Of a stretch of 64,000 nt of DNA, positions 44,822 through 54,023 are shown piece after piece. The position numbers were made by a program, and so were the translations under genes. Within the stretch, counting starts at the first letter, position 1. Each line of letters begins with the position of its first letter. This stretch comes from UBA7803 sp040219135. Its GTDB lineage: Bacteria; Pseudomonadota; Gammaproteobacteria; Pseudomonadales; Azotimanducaceae. Where the stretch lies: assembly GCA_040219135.1 (NCBI GenBank), contig JAVJTA010000011.1, positions 434,001 to 498,000 on the forward strand. The letters run 5' to 3'. The notes under the pieces were generated by a model, which did not search any database, was not told the origin of the DNA, and saw nothing but the letters and a program-made list of their open reading frames with translations.

Positions 44822-45856
44822 TTGAGCAAAGGCCTGACCTACCGCGACGCCGGAGTCGACATCGAAGCCGGCGACGACCTGGTAAGGCGCATCGGTCCGG
44901 CAGCCAGGGCCACCCAGCGCCCGGAACTGCTGTCCGGACTCGGCGGCTTCGCGGCGCTGGCGAGCCTGCCGTCGAAGTACGCCGAGCCCGTGCTGGTCAC
45001 CGGCACCGACGGCGTCGGCACCAAGCTCAAACTGGCCATCGATCACGACCGCCACGACACCGTAGGCCAGGATCTGGTGGCCATGTGCGTGAACGATGTC
45101 CTGGTGACCGGCGCCGAGCCGTTCCTGTTTCTCGACTATTACGCCACCGGGGCGCTGGACGTGGACGTCGCCGAGCGGGTCATCAACGGCATCGCCCACG
45201 GCTGCAGCCTCGCCGGCTGCGCCCTGGCGGGCGGCGAGACCGCCGAGATGCCCGGCTTCTACCAGACCGGCGACTACGACCTGGCCGGGTTCTGCGTGGG
45301 CGTGGTCGAGAAGAGCCGCATCGTCGACGGCGCGCGTCTCGCGCTCGGCGACGTGCTCCTCGGCCTGCCCAGCAGCGGTCCCCATTCCAACGGCTATTCG
45401 CTGATCCGCCGGCTCCTCGACGACCAGGGCGGCGCCGTCGGCGATCGCCTGCTCGACGAGCTGATGGCGCCCACCCGGATCTACGCGAAAACCATTCTCG
45501 CGCTGCTCGACGCTCAGCCGGTGCATGCCATGGCGCACATCACCGGCGGCGGCATCCTGGAGAATCTACCGCGGATCTTCGCCGGCCGCGCCGACGCCGG
45601 CCTGGCGGCGCTGGTCGAGCTGGACAGCTGGACCCGCCCCGACGTGTTCGCCTGGATGCAGCAGGCCGGCAACATCGACGAAGACGAGATGCTGCGCACC
45701 TTCAACTGCGGCATCGGTTTCGTCATCGTGGTCCCGGAGGCCGCGGCCGACGCGGCGCTCGCGACGCTGGTCGAGCTCGGCGAATCGCCGCTGCGCATTG
45801 GCCGCATCGTCAGCGCCGACACCCGACCGACGGCCACCCAGCGCCTGATCGGCTGA
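44822..45856 (+). CDS. purM: Phosphoribosylformylglycinamidine cyclo-ligase
   Basis: A 344-residue AIR synthetase for purine synthesis. LTYRDAGVDIEAGDDLV, GTDGVGTKLKLA, GGETAEMPGFYQ, LPSSGPHSNGYSLIR and HITGGGILENLPR are the standard motifs. The start is TTG with GGAG 7 nt upstream. TAAACT at 44782-44787 may be the -10 box, with TGACGG 18 bp before it. The usual downstream partner purN is absent; a small minus-strand gene follows instead. Confidence 0.95.
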   Translation: MSKGLTYRDAGVDIEAGDDLVRRIGPAARATQRPELLSGLGGFAALASLPSKYAEPVLVTGTDGVGTKLKLAIDHDRHDTVGQDLVAMCVNDVLVTGAEPFLFLDYYATGALDVDVAERVINGIAHGCSLAGCALAGGETAEMPGFYQTGDYDLAGFCVGVVEKSRIVDGARLALGDVLLGLPSSGPHSNGYSLIRRLLDDQGGAVGDRLLDELMAPTRIYAKTILALLDAQPVHAMAHITGGGILENLPRIFAGRADAGLAALVELDSWTRPDVFAWMQQAGNIDEDEMLRTFNCGIGFVIVVPEAAADAALATLVELGESPLRIGRIVSADTRPTATQRLIG

Positions 45857-45929
45857 GATCGCCTCGACGCGGCTTCACCCCGGCACCATCACCCGCGCCG
45901 ACCTCAGGGCTCCGGATAGTCGTCGGGGT

Positions 45930-46362
45930 TCACCACAATGTGTCCTGCAGGATCCAGCGTCGAGGCCCGCCGTGCCCGTCGAGGCGCAGCGAGAGGATCA
46001 CCGCCATCGAGAGATAGCGACGCTCCCGGAACCAATCCCGGATCGATTCCGCCCGGCCCCGATCGGCGTCCGCCATTGCAACCTCGAAGGCCAGCGGGTA
46101 GTGCCCGGTGTAGGCGACCAGCTGACGCTGGACCGACCCTGGAGCCGCGTCAGCCATCGCCTGTTCGAGGTATGCGCTCAACTCCCGGGAGCGGGAGTGT
46201 GCGGCCGTGCCCCGATGGGACCAGGAACGGACGCTTTGCGCGTTCACCGAACCCGCGGGGTACATCGCCGCCACTCCACATTCTGAGCTGCCTGGCGTCC
46301 GCGTTCGCCGCCCATTGAATCACCACCAGTGCCGTGACCGCGATGAGAAAGTGTCTGGCCAT
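45930..46362 (-). pseudogene. Small exported protein, possibly frameshifted
   Basis: At 46362 an ATG preceded by GGGAGGA (7-nt spacing) opens a frame of 70 codons ending at 46150. Its first 24 residues (MARHFLIAVTALVVIQWAAN, then ADA) form a good signal peptide. The rest of that frame looks unstructured. The next frame, +1 relative, is open from before 46274 to 45930 and contains a more protein-like stretch (ELSAYLEQAMADAAPGSVQ, then AESIRDWFRERRYLSMAVIL). One frameshift around 46160-46280 would join signal peptide and helical region into an about 140-residue exported protein. Alternatively only the 70-residue protein is made. No family recognised. Confidence 0.45.
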
Positions 46363-46625
46363 CGATTTTCCTCCCTGTTGCCCACGCAATGTCCCCCAGG
46401 AGCCGCAGCACTGTCCTGATCGCAACCTAATCATCGGCTGACTTTCTTCGCGTAAACGGCTGGCGTGTTCGCCGGGCTGGCAAGAAATCCGATCGGGACA
46501 CTCGGTGGGCTGCGCCTTATTCAGCCTTCATTCGCCGGGGACGGCCCCGTCAGGTGATACCATTCGAGTACGCCCCTGCGTCTGCCAGGGTACGTACGAA
46601 ACCAAACTCATCGGATGGAGAACAC

Positions 46626-48317
46626 GTGAGCGTCAAGTCGGACAGGTGGATCCGCCAGATGGCGAAGGAGCACGGTTTGATCGAGCCGTTCGAACCGGGT
46701 CAGATCAGGCAGCACGGGGATGACTCGATCGTCTCCTACGGGACCTCAAGCTACGGCTACGACGTACGCTGCGCCGACGAATTCAAGATCTTCACCAACA
46801 TCAACAGCACGATCGTCGATCCGAAGCGTTTCGACGAGCGGTCTTTCGTCGACTACCAGGGGGATGTCTGCATCATCCCGCCGAACTCCTTCGCGCTGGC
46901 GCGGACCGTCGAGTACTTCCGAGTGCCCCGCAACGTTCTGATTCTCTGCCTCGGCAAGAGCACGTACGCGCGGTGCTTCCGCGGTGATCAACGGGTCGCG
47001 CTGGTGGACGGCAAGTCAGTCAGCCTGGAAGAGATGGCGAGGCGCGCCGACAAGGGTGAGGACTTCTGGGGATACAGCATGGGTCCGCTTGGCCGGATTG
47101 AAGTCACGAAGCTGGAATCCCCGCGCTGGATCGGCCGGGACGCGCTGCTGGAGATCGAGCTCGACTCCGGCGACCTGGTTCGTTGTACCCCGGACCACGT
47201 GATTCATCGACGTGACGGCACGACCGCGGCCGCAGCAGATCTGCGCCCCGGGGATTCGCTGATGCCGCTCTACCGAGAGGCCTTCCGCGGCTATGAAATG
47301 GTCTATCAACCCATCAACGGCCACTACTATCCGACCCATCGACTGGCAGACGAGTGGAACGTGCGCCACGGCGTGTATCGAAACGGTGAAGACCAGCACC
47401 GTCACCACGTCGACCACGACCGCCGCAACAATCGTCCGTGGAACCTCGTGCGGATGGAGGCCGCGGAACATCTGCGGCACCACAATGCACGATCCTATGG
47501 AGAAGACTTCGATCCGGCCGAGCACGGCGCTGCCATCAGCTATGCGCTCGCCCGCAACGCACGAGATCCCGAATGGCGTGCCCGCTATTCAGAACTGCAG
47601 CGCCACAGGGCTCGCGCCTTTTGGCGCAACAGCGAACACCAAGATGTCCGGGAGCGCGTGCTCGACGCAAGGCGGAACCCAAGTCAGGGAACCAGGGAAG
47701 CCCATCGCCAGGCGACGTTGAAGCGATTTGCCGATCCAAGTGAGCGCACCCGTCAGTCGAGACTGATGAGGGCCGCCTGGGCCGCAGACGACGGCCAGCG
47801 CCGAAGCCGTCAAAGCGAACTGGCCGGGCGGCTTCGCCTGCGCGAGGAAATCACCGGCGAAACCGTGCGCGCAGCCTTGGAAGAGGCCGGATCGATACGC
47901 GGGGCGGCGCGCCTCCTGAACTGCGACCGATCCGTGTTCCGCCGCTTTCCCGAGGAAATCAGCGCCTTCCGGGGCACCCCAGGCAGAAACCACAAGATCG
48001 CGGCAATTCGCGACCTGCCCGGGGATCACGACGTGTTCTGCCTCACGGTTCCGGAGGCGGGGAACTTCGCCCTGGAGGCCGGCGTGTTCGTCGCCAATTG
48101 CGGCATCATCGTCAACGTAACCCCGCTGGAGCCGGAGTGGGAGGGTCACGTCACCCTGGAGTTCTCGAACACGACACCCCTTCCCGCGAAGGTCTACGCC
48201 AACGAAGGCGTTGCACAGGTCGTGTTCCTGGAGTCGGACGAGGACTGCGAAATCTCCTACAGGGATCGGAAAGGCAAGTACCAGGGCCAACGGGGCGTGA
48301 CCCTGCCAAAAACCTGA
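46626..48317 (+). CDS. dcd: dCTP deaminase precursor containing an intein
   Basis: A 563-residue precursor. The N-extein (46626-46973, 116 residues) and C-extein (48099-48317, 72 residues) join to a 188-residue Dcd, the length of the Pseudomonas enzyme, which deaminates dCTP to dUTP for thymidylate synthesis. Extein marks are SYGYDVRCADEFKIFTN, CIIPPNSFALARTVEYFR, LGKSTYAR then CGIIVNVTPLEPEWEGH, VTLEFSNTTPLPAKVYANEG and KYQGQRGVTLPK. The insertion is directly after the Arg of the STYAR phosphate-binding motif, so the enzyme should be inactive until splicing. GTG start with GGAGA upstream; 263 bp precede it. Convergent with apbC, the common dcd-apbC-metG neighbourhood. Confidence 0.95.
   Translation: MSVKSDRWIRQMAKEHGLIEPFEPGQIRQHGDDSIVSYGTSSYGYDVRCADEFKIFTNINSTIVDPKRFDERSFVDYQGDVCIIPPNSFALARTVEYFRVPRNVLILCLGKSTYARCFRGDQRVALVDGKSVSLEEMARRADKGEDFWGYSMGPLGRIEVTKLESPRWIGRDALLEIELDSGDLVRCTPDHVIHRRDGTTAAAADLRPGDSLMPLYREAFRGYEMVYQPINGHYYPTHRLADEWNVRHGVYRNGEDQHRHHVDHDRRNNRPWNLVRMEAAEHLRHHNARSYGEDFDPAEHGAAISYALARNARDPEWRARYSELQRHRARAFWRNSEHQDVRERVLDARRNPSQGTREAHRQATLKRFADPSERTRQSRLMRAAWAADDGQRRSRQSELAGRLRLREEITGETVRAALEEAGSIRGAARLLNCDRSVFRRFPEEISAFRGTPGRNHKIAAIRDLPGDHDVFCLTVPEAGNFALEAGVFVANCGIIVNVTPLEPEWEGHVTLEFSNTTPLPAKVYANEGVAQVVFLESDEDCEISYRDRKGKYQGQRGVTLPKT
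46974..48098 (+). mobile_element. Dcd intein with HNH homing endonuclease
   Basis: A 375-residue intein inserted in frame. It starts at Cys1 (CFRGDQRVALVDG, block A), has block B TPDHVIH (residues 72-78), block F VFCLTVPEAGNFAL, and ends VFVAN before the +1 Cys of the C-extein. The penultimate residue is Ala, not the usual His. In the middle is an HNH endonuclease (HHVDHDRRNNRPWNL, residues about 144-158) followed by basic NUMOD-like helices and an HTH-like GSIRGAARLLNCDRSVFRRF. The frame is intact throughout, so splicing competence is likely. It is a selfish element targeting the conserved active-site codons. Confidence 0.93.
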
Positions 48318-48375
48318 GGCGGCGAGTCACCTTCGCAAGCGGGCAAGTCCTGGCCCGATGCGAGCCCGGCCGCCC

Positions 48376-49440
48376 TCAATCGTCGCTGAAGCTGATCTCG
48401 ACGCCGCCGCCGGTCGCGCCGGCACCGGCCGGACCCGAGCGGCGCCACAGCTCGGCGGCCAGATGGCGCGCCGCGTCGCGGTAGATGCCGGCGATCTCAC
48501 CGTCCGGGTCGCGCGCCACGGTCGGCGTGCCGCCGTCGGCCTGCTCGCGGATCTCCATGGTCAGCGGCAGCCGACCGAGCAGCGGGGTGGCGAACTCCTC
48601 GGCGATCCGCTCACCGCCGGCGCTGCCGAAGATGGCGCTCTCGTGACCGCACTCCGGGCAGCGGAACGAGGCCATGTTCTCGATCACGCCGAGCACCGGA
48701 ATGTCCACCTTGCGGAACATCTCGATGCCTTTCCGGGCGTCGATCAGGGCGATGTCCTGGGGCGTGGTGACGATCACGGCGCCGGCCACCGGCACCCGCT
48801 GGGAGAGGGTCAGCTGGATGTCGCCGGTGCCCGGCGGCATGTCGACGATCAGGTAGTCGAGGTCGTCCCACAGGGTCTGTCCGAGCAGCTGCTGCAGTGC
48901 GCCCGACACCATGGGCCCGCGCCACACCATGGGCGTGTTCTCGGTGACCAGAAAGCTCATGGACATGGCCTGGATGCCGTGCGCCTTGATCGGCACGAAC
49001 GCCTGCTGGTCCTCCGCTCCGGAACGACCCGGTCTGGTGACGATCTCAGGACGCCGCCCCGCCGGCACGCCGAGCATCATGCCCTGGCTGGGGCCGTAGA
49101 TGTCGGCATCGAGCAGCCCCACCTTCGCGCCCTCGCGATCCAGCGCCAGCGCCAGGTTCACGGCGGTGGTGGACTTGCCCACGCCGCCCTTGCCGGACGC
49201 TACGGCGATGACGTGCTTGATGGGTGCGGGACCGCGGCCCTCCGGCGCCCGGAACTCGAGCTCGAGATCCACCCGGTCGACGCCGAGAAAGGCCGCGAGG
49301 CGTCGGGCCAGCTGCGCGCGCAAGCCGGCGGCCGGATAGCCGAGGGTCACCGAGACCGCGCCACCGGCGACGCGCACGCGCGCACCCAGATCCTGCCAGG
49401 GCACGTCGAGATAGGGGTCGGGAAACTGTTCCAGCCGCAT
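48376..49440 (-). CDS. apbC: Iron-sulfur cluster carrier ATPase (Mrp/ApbC)
   Basis: A 354-residue Mrp/NBP35-family P-loop protein that binds and delivers Fe-S clusters. An N-terminal MIP18-like domain (about 1-85) precedes the deviant Walker A in VASGKGGVGKSTTAVNLA. LLDADIYGPSQG is the switch region, IVDMPPGTGDIQLT is Walker B, and the CxxC cluster ligand is FRCPECGHE. The ATG at 49440 has AGGAGA just upstream. On the minus strand TATAAT (49492-49497) is a good -10 box. Divergent from metG. Confidence 0.93.
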   Translation of the reverse strand: MRLEQFPDPYLDVPWQDLGARVRVAGGAVSVTLGYPAAGLRAQLARRLAAFLGVDRVDLELEFRAPEGRGPAPIKHVIAVASGKGGVGKSTTAVNLALALDREGAKVGLLDADIYGPSQGMMLGVPAGRRPEIVTRPGRSGAEDQQAFVPIKAHGIQAMSMSFLVTENTPMVWRGPMVSGALQQLLGQTLWDDLDYLIVDMPPGTGDIQLTLSQRVPVAGAVIVTTPQDIALIDARKGIEMFRKVDIPVLGVIENMASFRCPECGHESAIFGSAGGERIAEEFATPLLGRLPLTMEIREQADGGTPTVARDPDGEIAGIYRDAARHLAAELWRRSGPAGAGATGGGVEISFSDD

Positions 49441-49491
49441 GCGTTCTCCTGATTTCCGCGGGCGCTGATGCCGCCGGCGCCGCGGCCGGGC

Positions 49492-49513
49492 ATTATATTC
49501 GAGATACCGGTAT
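49492..49513. promoter_or_regulatory. apbC/metG divergent promoter region
   Basis: The minus strand carries TATAAT (49492-49497) facing apbC, and the plus strand TATAGT near 49511 facing metG. Between and overlapping them is a perfect 10-bp palindrome, ATACCGGTAT (49504-49513). The two promoters overlap back to back, so one bound protein could affect both genes. Confidence 0.5.
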
Positions 49514-49576
49514 AGTCGCGCTTTTCCCGGATACGCTCGGAACCGAGGAGTGGAGTCACTCCCACGAAGCCGCCCC

Positions 49577-51610
49577 ATGAGCCGCCGAATTCTCGTCACC
49601 AGCGCCCTGCCGAACGCCAACGGCTCTATTCACCTGGGCCATCTGCTCGAACACATCCAGACCGACATCTGGGTGCGTTTTCAGCGCCTGCGCGGCCACC
49701 GGGTCACATACGTCTGTGCCGACGACACCCACGGCACCGCCACGATGCTCAAGGCCGAACAGGAGGGAGTGGAGCCGGAAGTGCTGATCGAGCGCATCCG
49801 CCGGGAACATGCGCGTGACTTTCAGGGCTTTCTGGTCGGCCACGACGACTACTACTCGACCCACTCGGAGGAGAACCGCGAGTTCGCCGAACTCATCTAC
49901 CGCCGCCTCGACGCGGCCGGGCTGATTTTCACCCGCACCGTGGAGCAGCTCTACGACCCCGAGCGCAACCTGTTCCTGGCGGACCGGTTCGTCAAAGGCA
50001 CCTGCCCCAACTGCGGCAGCGACGACCAGTACGGCGACAACTGTGAAGTCTGCGGCGCCACCTACGACGCAACGGATCTCGGCCAGCCGCGCTCGCTGAT
50101 TTCCGGCGCCGCGCCGGTACTCAACCAGTCCGAGCACTACTTCTTCGATCTCGGCCAGTACACGGACTTCCTGCGCGACTGGCTCGGACGCGGCCACGTG
50201 CAGCCCGAAGTCGCCAACAAGCTCGAGGAATGGCTGAGCGACGGCCTGCGGCCCTGGGACATCTCCCGCGACGCACCCTACTTCGGCTTCGTCATCCCGG
50301 GCACCGAGAACAAGTACTTCTACGTCTGGATGGACGCCCCCATCGGCTACATGGCGAGCTTCAAGCACTACGCCGACCGGCACAACGAGGTGAGCTTCGA
50401 CGACTACTGGCGCCCGGGCGCCGACACCGAAGTTCACCACTTCATCGGCAAGGACATCGTCAACTTCCACGCCCTGTTCTGGCCGGCCGTGCTCGACGCC
50501 GCCGGCTTCCGCACGCCGACGCGGATCCACACCCACGGCTTCGTCACCGTGGACGGCACCAAGATGTCGAAGTCGCGCGGCACGTTCGTCAACGCCAGCA
50601 CCTACCTCGCGCATCTGCAACCCGAGTACCTGCGCTACTACTACGCCGCCAAGCTGAACGGCACCGTGGACGACATCGACGTCAACCTCGACGACTTCGT
50701 CGCCCGGGTGAACTCGGATCTGGTCGGCAAGGTGGTGAACATCGCCAGCCGCTGCGCCGGATTCATCTCCAAGCACTTCGCCGGCCGTCTCGCCGCCGAA
50801 CTGCACCAGCCGGCACTCTGGGACACGTTCGGCGGCGCGGCGGACAGCATCGCCGCAAACTTCGAGGCAGGCGACAGCGCCCGGGCGGTGCGGGAGATCA
50901 TGGCGCTGGCGGATCAGGCCAACCAGTACATCGCCGAGCACGCGCCGTGGAAGCTGATCAAGGAAACCGGCCGCGAGGCGGAGGTGCAGGCGGTCTGCAG
51001 CCAGGGGATCAATCTGTTCCGGGTGCTGATGGTGTATCTGAAGCCGATCCTGCCGAAACTCGCCGCGGACGCAGAGGCGTTTCTCAGGACCGGGCCGCTC
51101 ACCTGGCGCGATCTCGACGCCCCCCTGCTCGACCACGACATCGCGCCGTTCAAGGCGCTGTTCGCGCGCCTCGAGCGGGAGGCCGTGGACCGCATGATCG
51201 AGGCCTCGCGGGTGCCCGACACGGACACGGCAAAGCCGCCTGCAGCGGACGGATCACCGGCGCGCGGTACGGAGGACGACGTGAGCACCATCAGCATCGA
51301 CGACTTCAACCGGATCGAGCTGCGTGTCGCCCGCGTGGTCGACGCGGAAGCGGTAGAAGGCGCGGACAAGCTGTTGCGCCTGACCCTCGACACCGGCGAC
51401 GCCACGCGTCACGTGTTCGCCGGCATCAAGCAGGCCTACGCCACCGATGCGCTGGTCGGTCGGCTGGTGGTGGTGGTCGCCAATCTGGCGCCGCGCAAGA
51501 TGCGTTTCGGCACCTCCGACGGCATGGTGCTGGCGGCGGGACCCGGCGGCGAAGACATCTTCCTGCTGAGCCCGGACAGCGGCGCCGAGCCGGGCATGAC
51601 CGTTCGCTGA
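49577..51610 (+). CDS. metG: Methionyl-tRNA synthetase
   Basis: A 677-residue class I synthetase. LPNANGSIHLGHLLEH bears the HIGH-like HLGH, the zinc knuckle is CPNCGSDDQYGDNCEVCG, and TKMSKSRGTF is the KMSKS loop. After the helical anticodon domain, a C-terminal EMAP-II-like tRNA-binding domain (about 570-677; DFNRIELRVARVVDAE) is attached as in E. coli MetG. The ATG at 49577 gives MSRRILVTSALPNANG. Followed 24 nt later by the rnf cluster. Confidence 0.97.
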   Translation: MSRRILVTSALPNANGSIHLGHLLEHIQTDIWVRFQRLRGHRVTYVCADDTHGTATMLKAEQEGVEPEVLIERIRREHARDFQGFLVGHDDYYSTHSEENREFAELIYRRLDAAGLIFTRTVEQLYDPERNLFLADRFVKGTCPNCGSDDQYGDNCEVCGATYDATDLGQPRSLISGAAPVLNQSEHYFFDLGQYTDFLRDWLGRGHVQPEVANKLEEWLSDGLRPWDISRDAPYFGFVIPGTENKYFYVWMDAPIGYMASFKHYADRHNEVSFDDYWRPGADTEVHHFIGKDIVNFHALFWPAVLDAAGFRTPTRIHTHGFVTVDGTKMSKSRGTFVNASTYLAHLQPEYLRYYYAAKLNGTVDDIDVNLDDFVARVNSDLVGKVVNIASRCAGFISKHFAGRLAAELHQPALWDTFGGAADSIAANFEAGDSARAVREIMALADQANQYIAEHAPWKLIKETGREAEVQAVCSQGINLFRVLMVYLKPILPKLAADAEAFLRTGPLTWRDLDAPLLDHDIAPFKALFARLEREAVDRMIEASRVPDTDTAKPPAADGSPARGTEDDVSTISIDDFNRIELRVARVVDAEAVEGADKLLRLTLDTGDATRHVFAGIKQAYATDALVGRLVVVVANLAPRKMRFGTSDGMVLAAGPGGEDIFLLSPDSGAEPGMTVR

Positions 51611-51634
51611 CCCGGTGCACGGGAACCCCGTCTG

Positions 51635-52213
51635 ATGGCGGATCTCGGCCTCATCCTGATCGGCGCGCTGCTGGTCAACAACTTCGTTCTGGCGCAGTTC
51701 CTCGGGCTGTGCCCGTTCCTGGGCGCCAGCCGCCAGTACCAACCGGCCATGGCCATGGGTCTGGCCACCGCCTTCGTGCTCACCACCGCGGCGGCGCTCA
51801 GCCACCTGCTCTACCACACGGTGCTCGCGCCGCTGGGCCTCGAGTTCCTGCGCATCGTCGCCTTCATCGTGGTGATTGCCGCGGTGGTGCAGTTCACCGA
51901 ACGCCTGCTGCGCGCACGCAGCCCGCTGCTTCACGAGGTGCTGGGCATCTACCTGCCGCTGATCACCTCCAACTGCGCGGTGCTGGCGGTGGCCCTGCTG
52001 GCGGTAGGCCAGGACCTCGGCTTCGTCGAGACCGTGGTGTTCGGGCTCGGCGCCGCGCTCGGCTTCTCGCTGGTGATGGTGCTGTTCGCCGCGCTGCGCG
52101 AACGACTCGACCACGCGCCGGTGCCGGCGCCGTTCCGCGGCGTGCCGGTGGCGCTGATCAGCGCCGGCATTCTGTCTCTCGGCTTCATGGGCTTCGCGGG
52201 GCTGGCCGGGTGA
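51635..52213 (+). CDS. rsxA: Rnf electron transport complex subunit A
   Basis: A 192-residue six-helix inner-membrane subunit of the Rnf/Rsx complex, related to NqrE. NNFVLAQFLGLCPFLGAS and ITSNCAVLAVALLAV hold the Cys residues that ligand the membrane-embedded iron centre shared with RsxE. Length matches E. coli RsxA (193). The first gene of the cluster; its TGA overlaps the ATG of rsxB. Confidence 0.95.
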   Translation: MADLGLILIGALLVNNFVLAQFLGLCPFLGASRQYQPAMAMGLATAFVLTTAAALSHLLYHTVLAPLGLEFLRIVAFIVVIAAVVQFTERLLRARSPLLHEVLGIYLPLITSNCAVLAVALLAVGQDLGFVETVVFGLGAALGFSLVMVLFAALRERLDHAPVPAPFRGVPVALISAGILSLGFMGFAGLAG

Positions 52214-53124
52214 TGCTGCAATCGCTCATTGCCGTCGGCGTGCTAGGCGGCCTCGGCGCTGTCGTCGCCGTCGCCCTGGCCTGGGCCGACCGCCGCCTCC
52301 CGGCGAACCGGGACCGCCTGATCGACGCCATCGACGCACTGCTGCCCCAGACCCAGTGCGCCCAGTGCGGCTACCCCGGTTGCCGGCCCTACGCCGCCGC
52401 GGTTGCCGCCGGGGAAGCCATCAATCGGTGCCCGCCCGGCGGCGAGGACACCCAGCGCGCCCTGGCGCAGCTGCTCGACCGCGAGCCGGGGGCGGCGCCG
52501 CCGGCACCGCCGGCCCAGGTCGCGCGCATCGACGAGGCCCGCTGCATCGGCTGTTTCCGCTGCGTCGAGGCCTGCCCCGTGGACGCCATCGTCGGCGCGC
52601 CGCAGCTCATGCACACGGTGCTCGAGGCGCGCTGCACCGGCTGCGAGCTGTGTCTGCCGCCCTGCCCCGTGGACTGCATCGAGCTGGAAGCGTTGCCGGC
52701 TCCGGTGAACCCGCGGCCGCTGCGCATTCTCGCGCGCCCGCGCAACCGCGACCCGGAGGCGCCGGCGCTGGCCTGCATCCGTTGCGGTCTGTGCGTGCCG
52801 GAATGTCCCGAGGACCTGATGCCCCAGGAACTGTTCCGCTACTGCGCCGACGACGCCTGGGACGAAGCCGCGCGCCGTGGCCTCGATCGCTGCATCGAGT
52901 GCGGACGCTGCAATCAGGTGTGTCCGAGCAACATCGACCTGCTGGCTGCCTTCACCCGCGGCCGGCAGGCTCTGGCCGCCGACGCCCGAGCGGCCCGGGA
53001 AGCCGCCGACGCGCGCTGGCGCTACCAGCGTCACGAAGCCCGCAAGGCGGCGCGCGCCAGCGACTGGGCCGCGCGCCGCCGCCAGCGCCTCGACGCCGCA
53101 GGGGACCGCCCGTGGCTGCGCTGA
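52213..53124 (+). CDS. rsxB: RsxB with a C-terminal RsxC-like ferredoxin module (fusion)
   Basis: A 303-residue protein; E. coli RsxB is 192. Residues 1-26 are a membrane helix. CAQCGYPGC with C73 (49-73) is the RnfB cluster motif. CIGCFRCVEACPVD (111-124) and CTGCELCLPPCPVD (141-154) are the RsxB ferredoxin clusters. Then follows a second pair not normal for RsxB: CIRCGLCVPECPEDLMPQEL (188-207) and CIECGRCNQVCPSN (227-240), plus an Arg/Ala-rich tail with RYQRHEARKAAR. This second part closely follows the C-terminal ferredoxin domain and tail of RsxC. No SLBB or NADH/FMN-binding sequence is present. It overlaps rsxD by 13 bp, leaving no room for a separate rsxC. Confidence 0.92.
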   Translation: MLQSLIAVGVLGGLGAVVAVALAWADRRLPANRDRLIDAIDALLPQTQCAQCGYPGCRPYAAAVAAGEAINRCPPGGEDTQRALAQLLDREPGAAPPAPPAQVARIDEARCIGCFRCVEACPVDAIVGAPQLMHTVLEARCTGCELCLPPCPVDCIELEALPAPVNPRPLRILARPRNRDPEAPALACIRCGLCVPECPEDLMPQELFRYCADDAWDEAARRGLDRCIECGRCNQVCPSNIDLLAAFTRGRQALAADARAAREAADARWRYQRHEARKAARASDWAARRRQRLDAAGDRPWLR

Positions 53125-54023
53125 CCACGCGCCGCGTGATGCTCCTGGTGCTGGCGGCCCTGGTACCGGGGATCGCGATGCTGTGCTGGTTCTACGGCCC
53201 CGCGTATCTGCCGCGCATCGGTTTCGCGGCGCTCCTTGGCCTGGTCATCGAGGCCGCCGCCCTGGCCGCACAGCGGCGGCCGCTGGCTCCGACCCTGACG
53301 GACGGCAGCACCCTGCTCACCTGCGTGCTGGTCACCATCGCGCTGCCGCCGACCACGGCGCTGTCGGTCCTCGCGGTCGCCATCATCGCCGCCGTGGGAC
53401 TGGGCAAACACGTCTACGGCGGCCTCGGCGGCAATCCGTTCAATCCGGCGGTGGTTGGCTATGCGGTGGTGCTGGTGTCGTTCCCGGCGGAGCTGGCGCG
53501 CTGGCCGGCGCTGACCGACGCGCTGAGCGGTGCCACCGCCCTTACCGCGCTGCGTCACCGCGACGGCCAGACGGTGAGCGAAGTCTTCGCCCTGGATCCG
53601 GCCTTCGGCAGTGTCGGCGGCTACGGCTGGGAGTGGATCAATCTGGCGTTCCTGGCCGGCGGCATCGCGTTGATGGCGCTGCGGCTCGCCGCCTGGCGGG
53701 TGCCGGTCGCGCTGCTTGCGACCCTCGGCCTCGCCGCGCTGCTCGGCTACGACGGCGGCAGCTCCCGGAGCCTGGGCTCACCGGCCTTCCACTGGCTGTC
53801 CGGCGGCACCTGCCTGGCGGCCTGTTTCTTCGCCACCGATCCGGTGACTCACCCGGTCACCGCGCGCGGCCAGATTCTGTTCGGCTGTCTGATCGGGCTG
53901 ATGGCGTTCGTGGTGCGCGGCTTCGGCAACTATCCGGACGGCATCGCCTTCGGCATTCTCCTCGCCAACGCCGCGACCCCGTATCTCGACCGGCGCCTCA
54001 CCCGGGAGCCGGCCCGTGGCTGA
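53112..54023 (+). CDS. rsxD: Rnf electron transport complex subunit D
   Basis: A 303-residue membrane subunit, shorter than E. coli RsxD (352). About eight membrane helices are visible. Family motifs include LGKHVYGGLGGNPFNPAVVG, the covalent-FMN motif SGAT (139-142), and FFATDPVTHPVTARGQILFG. The GTG at 53112 overlaps the rsxB end; a later in-frame start is possible. The shortening falls mostly in the periplasmic segment before and after SGAT. Flavinylation would need an ApbE, not seen in this window. Confidence 0.9.
   Translation: MAALTTRRVMLLVLAALVPGIAMLCWFYGPAYLPRIGFAALLGLVIEAAALAAQRRPLAPTLTDGSTLLTCVLVTIALPPTTALSVLAVAIIAAVGLGKHVYGGLGGNPFNPAVVGYAVVLVSFPAELARWPALTDALSGATALTALRHRDGQTVSEVFALDPAFGSVGGYGWEWINLAFLAGGIALMALRLAAWRVPVALLATLGLAALLGYDGGSSRSLGSPAFHWLSGGTCLAACFFATDPVTHPVTARGQILFGCLIGLMAFVVRGFGNYPDGIAFGILLANAATPYLDRRLTREPARG

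Noticed and set aside
46626..48317. dcd as a disrupted gene or an insertion pseudogene
   Set aside because: The frame is continuous, splice blocks are present, and deletion of exactly 375 residues gives a normal 188-residue Dcd; an intein explains it.
52213..53124. Extra Cys clusters in RsxB as a misjoined separate ferredoxin gene
   Set aside because: The reading frame is uninterrupted, and the extra part resembles RsxC specifically, including its Arg/Ala-rich tail, rather than a free-standing ferredoxin.
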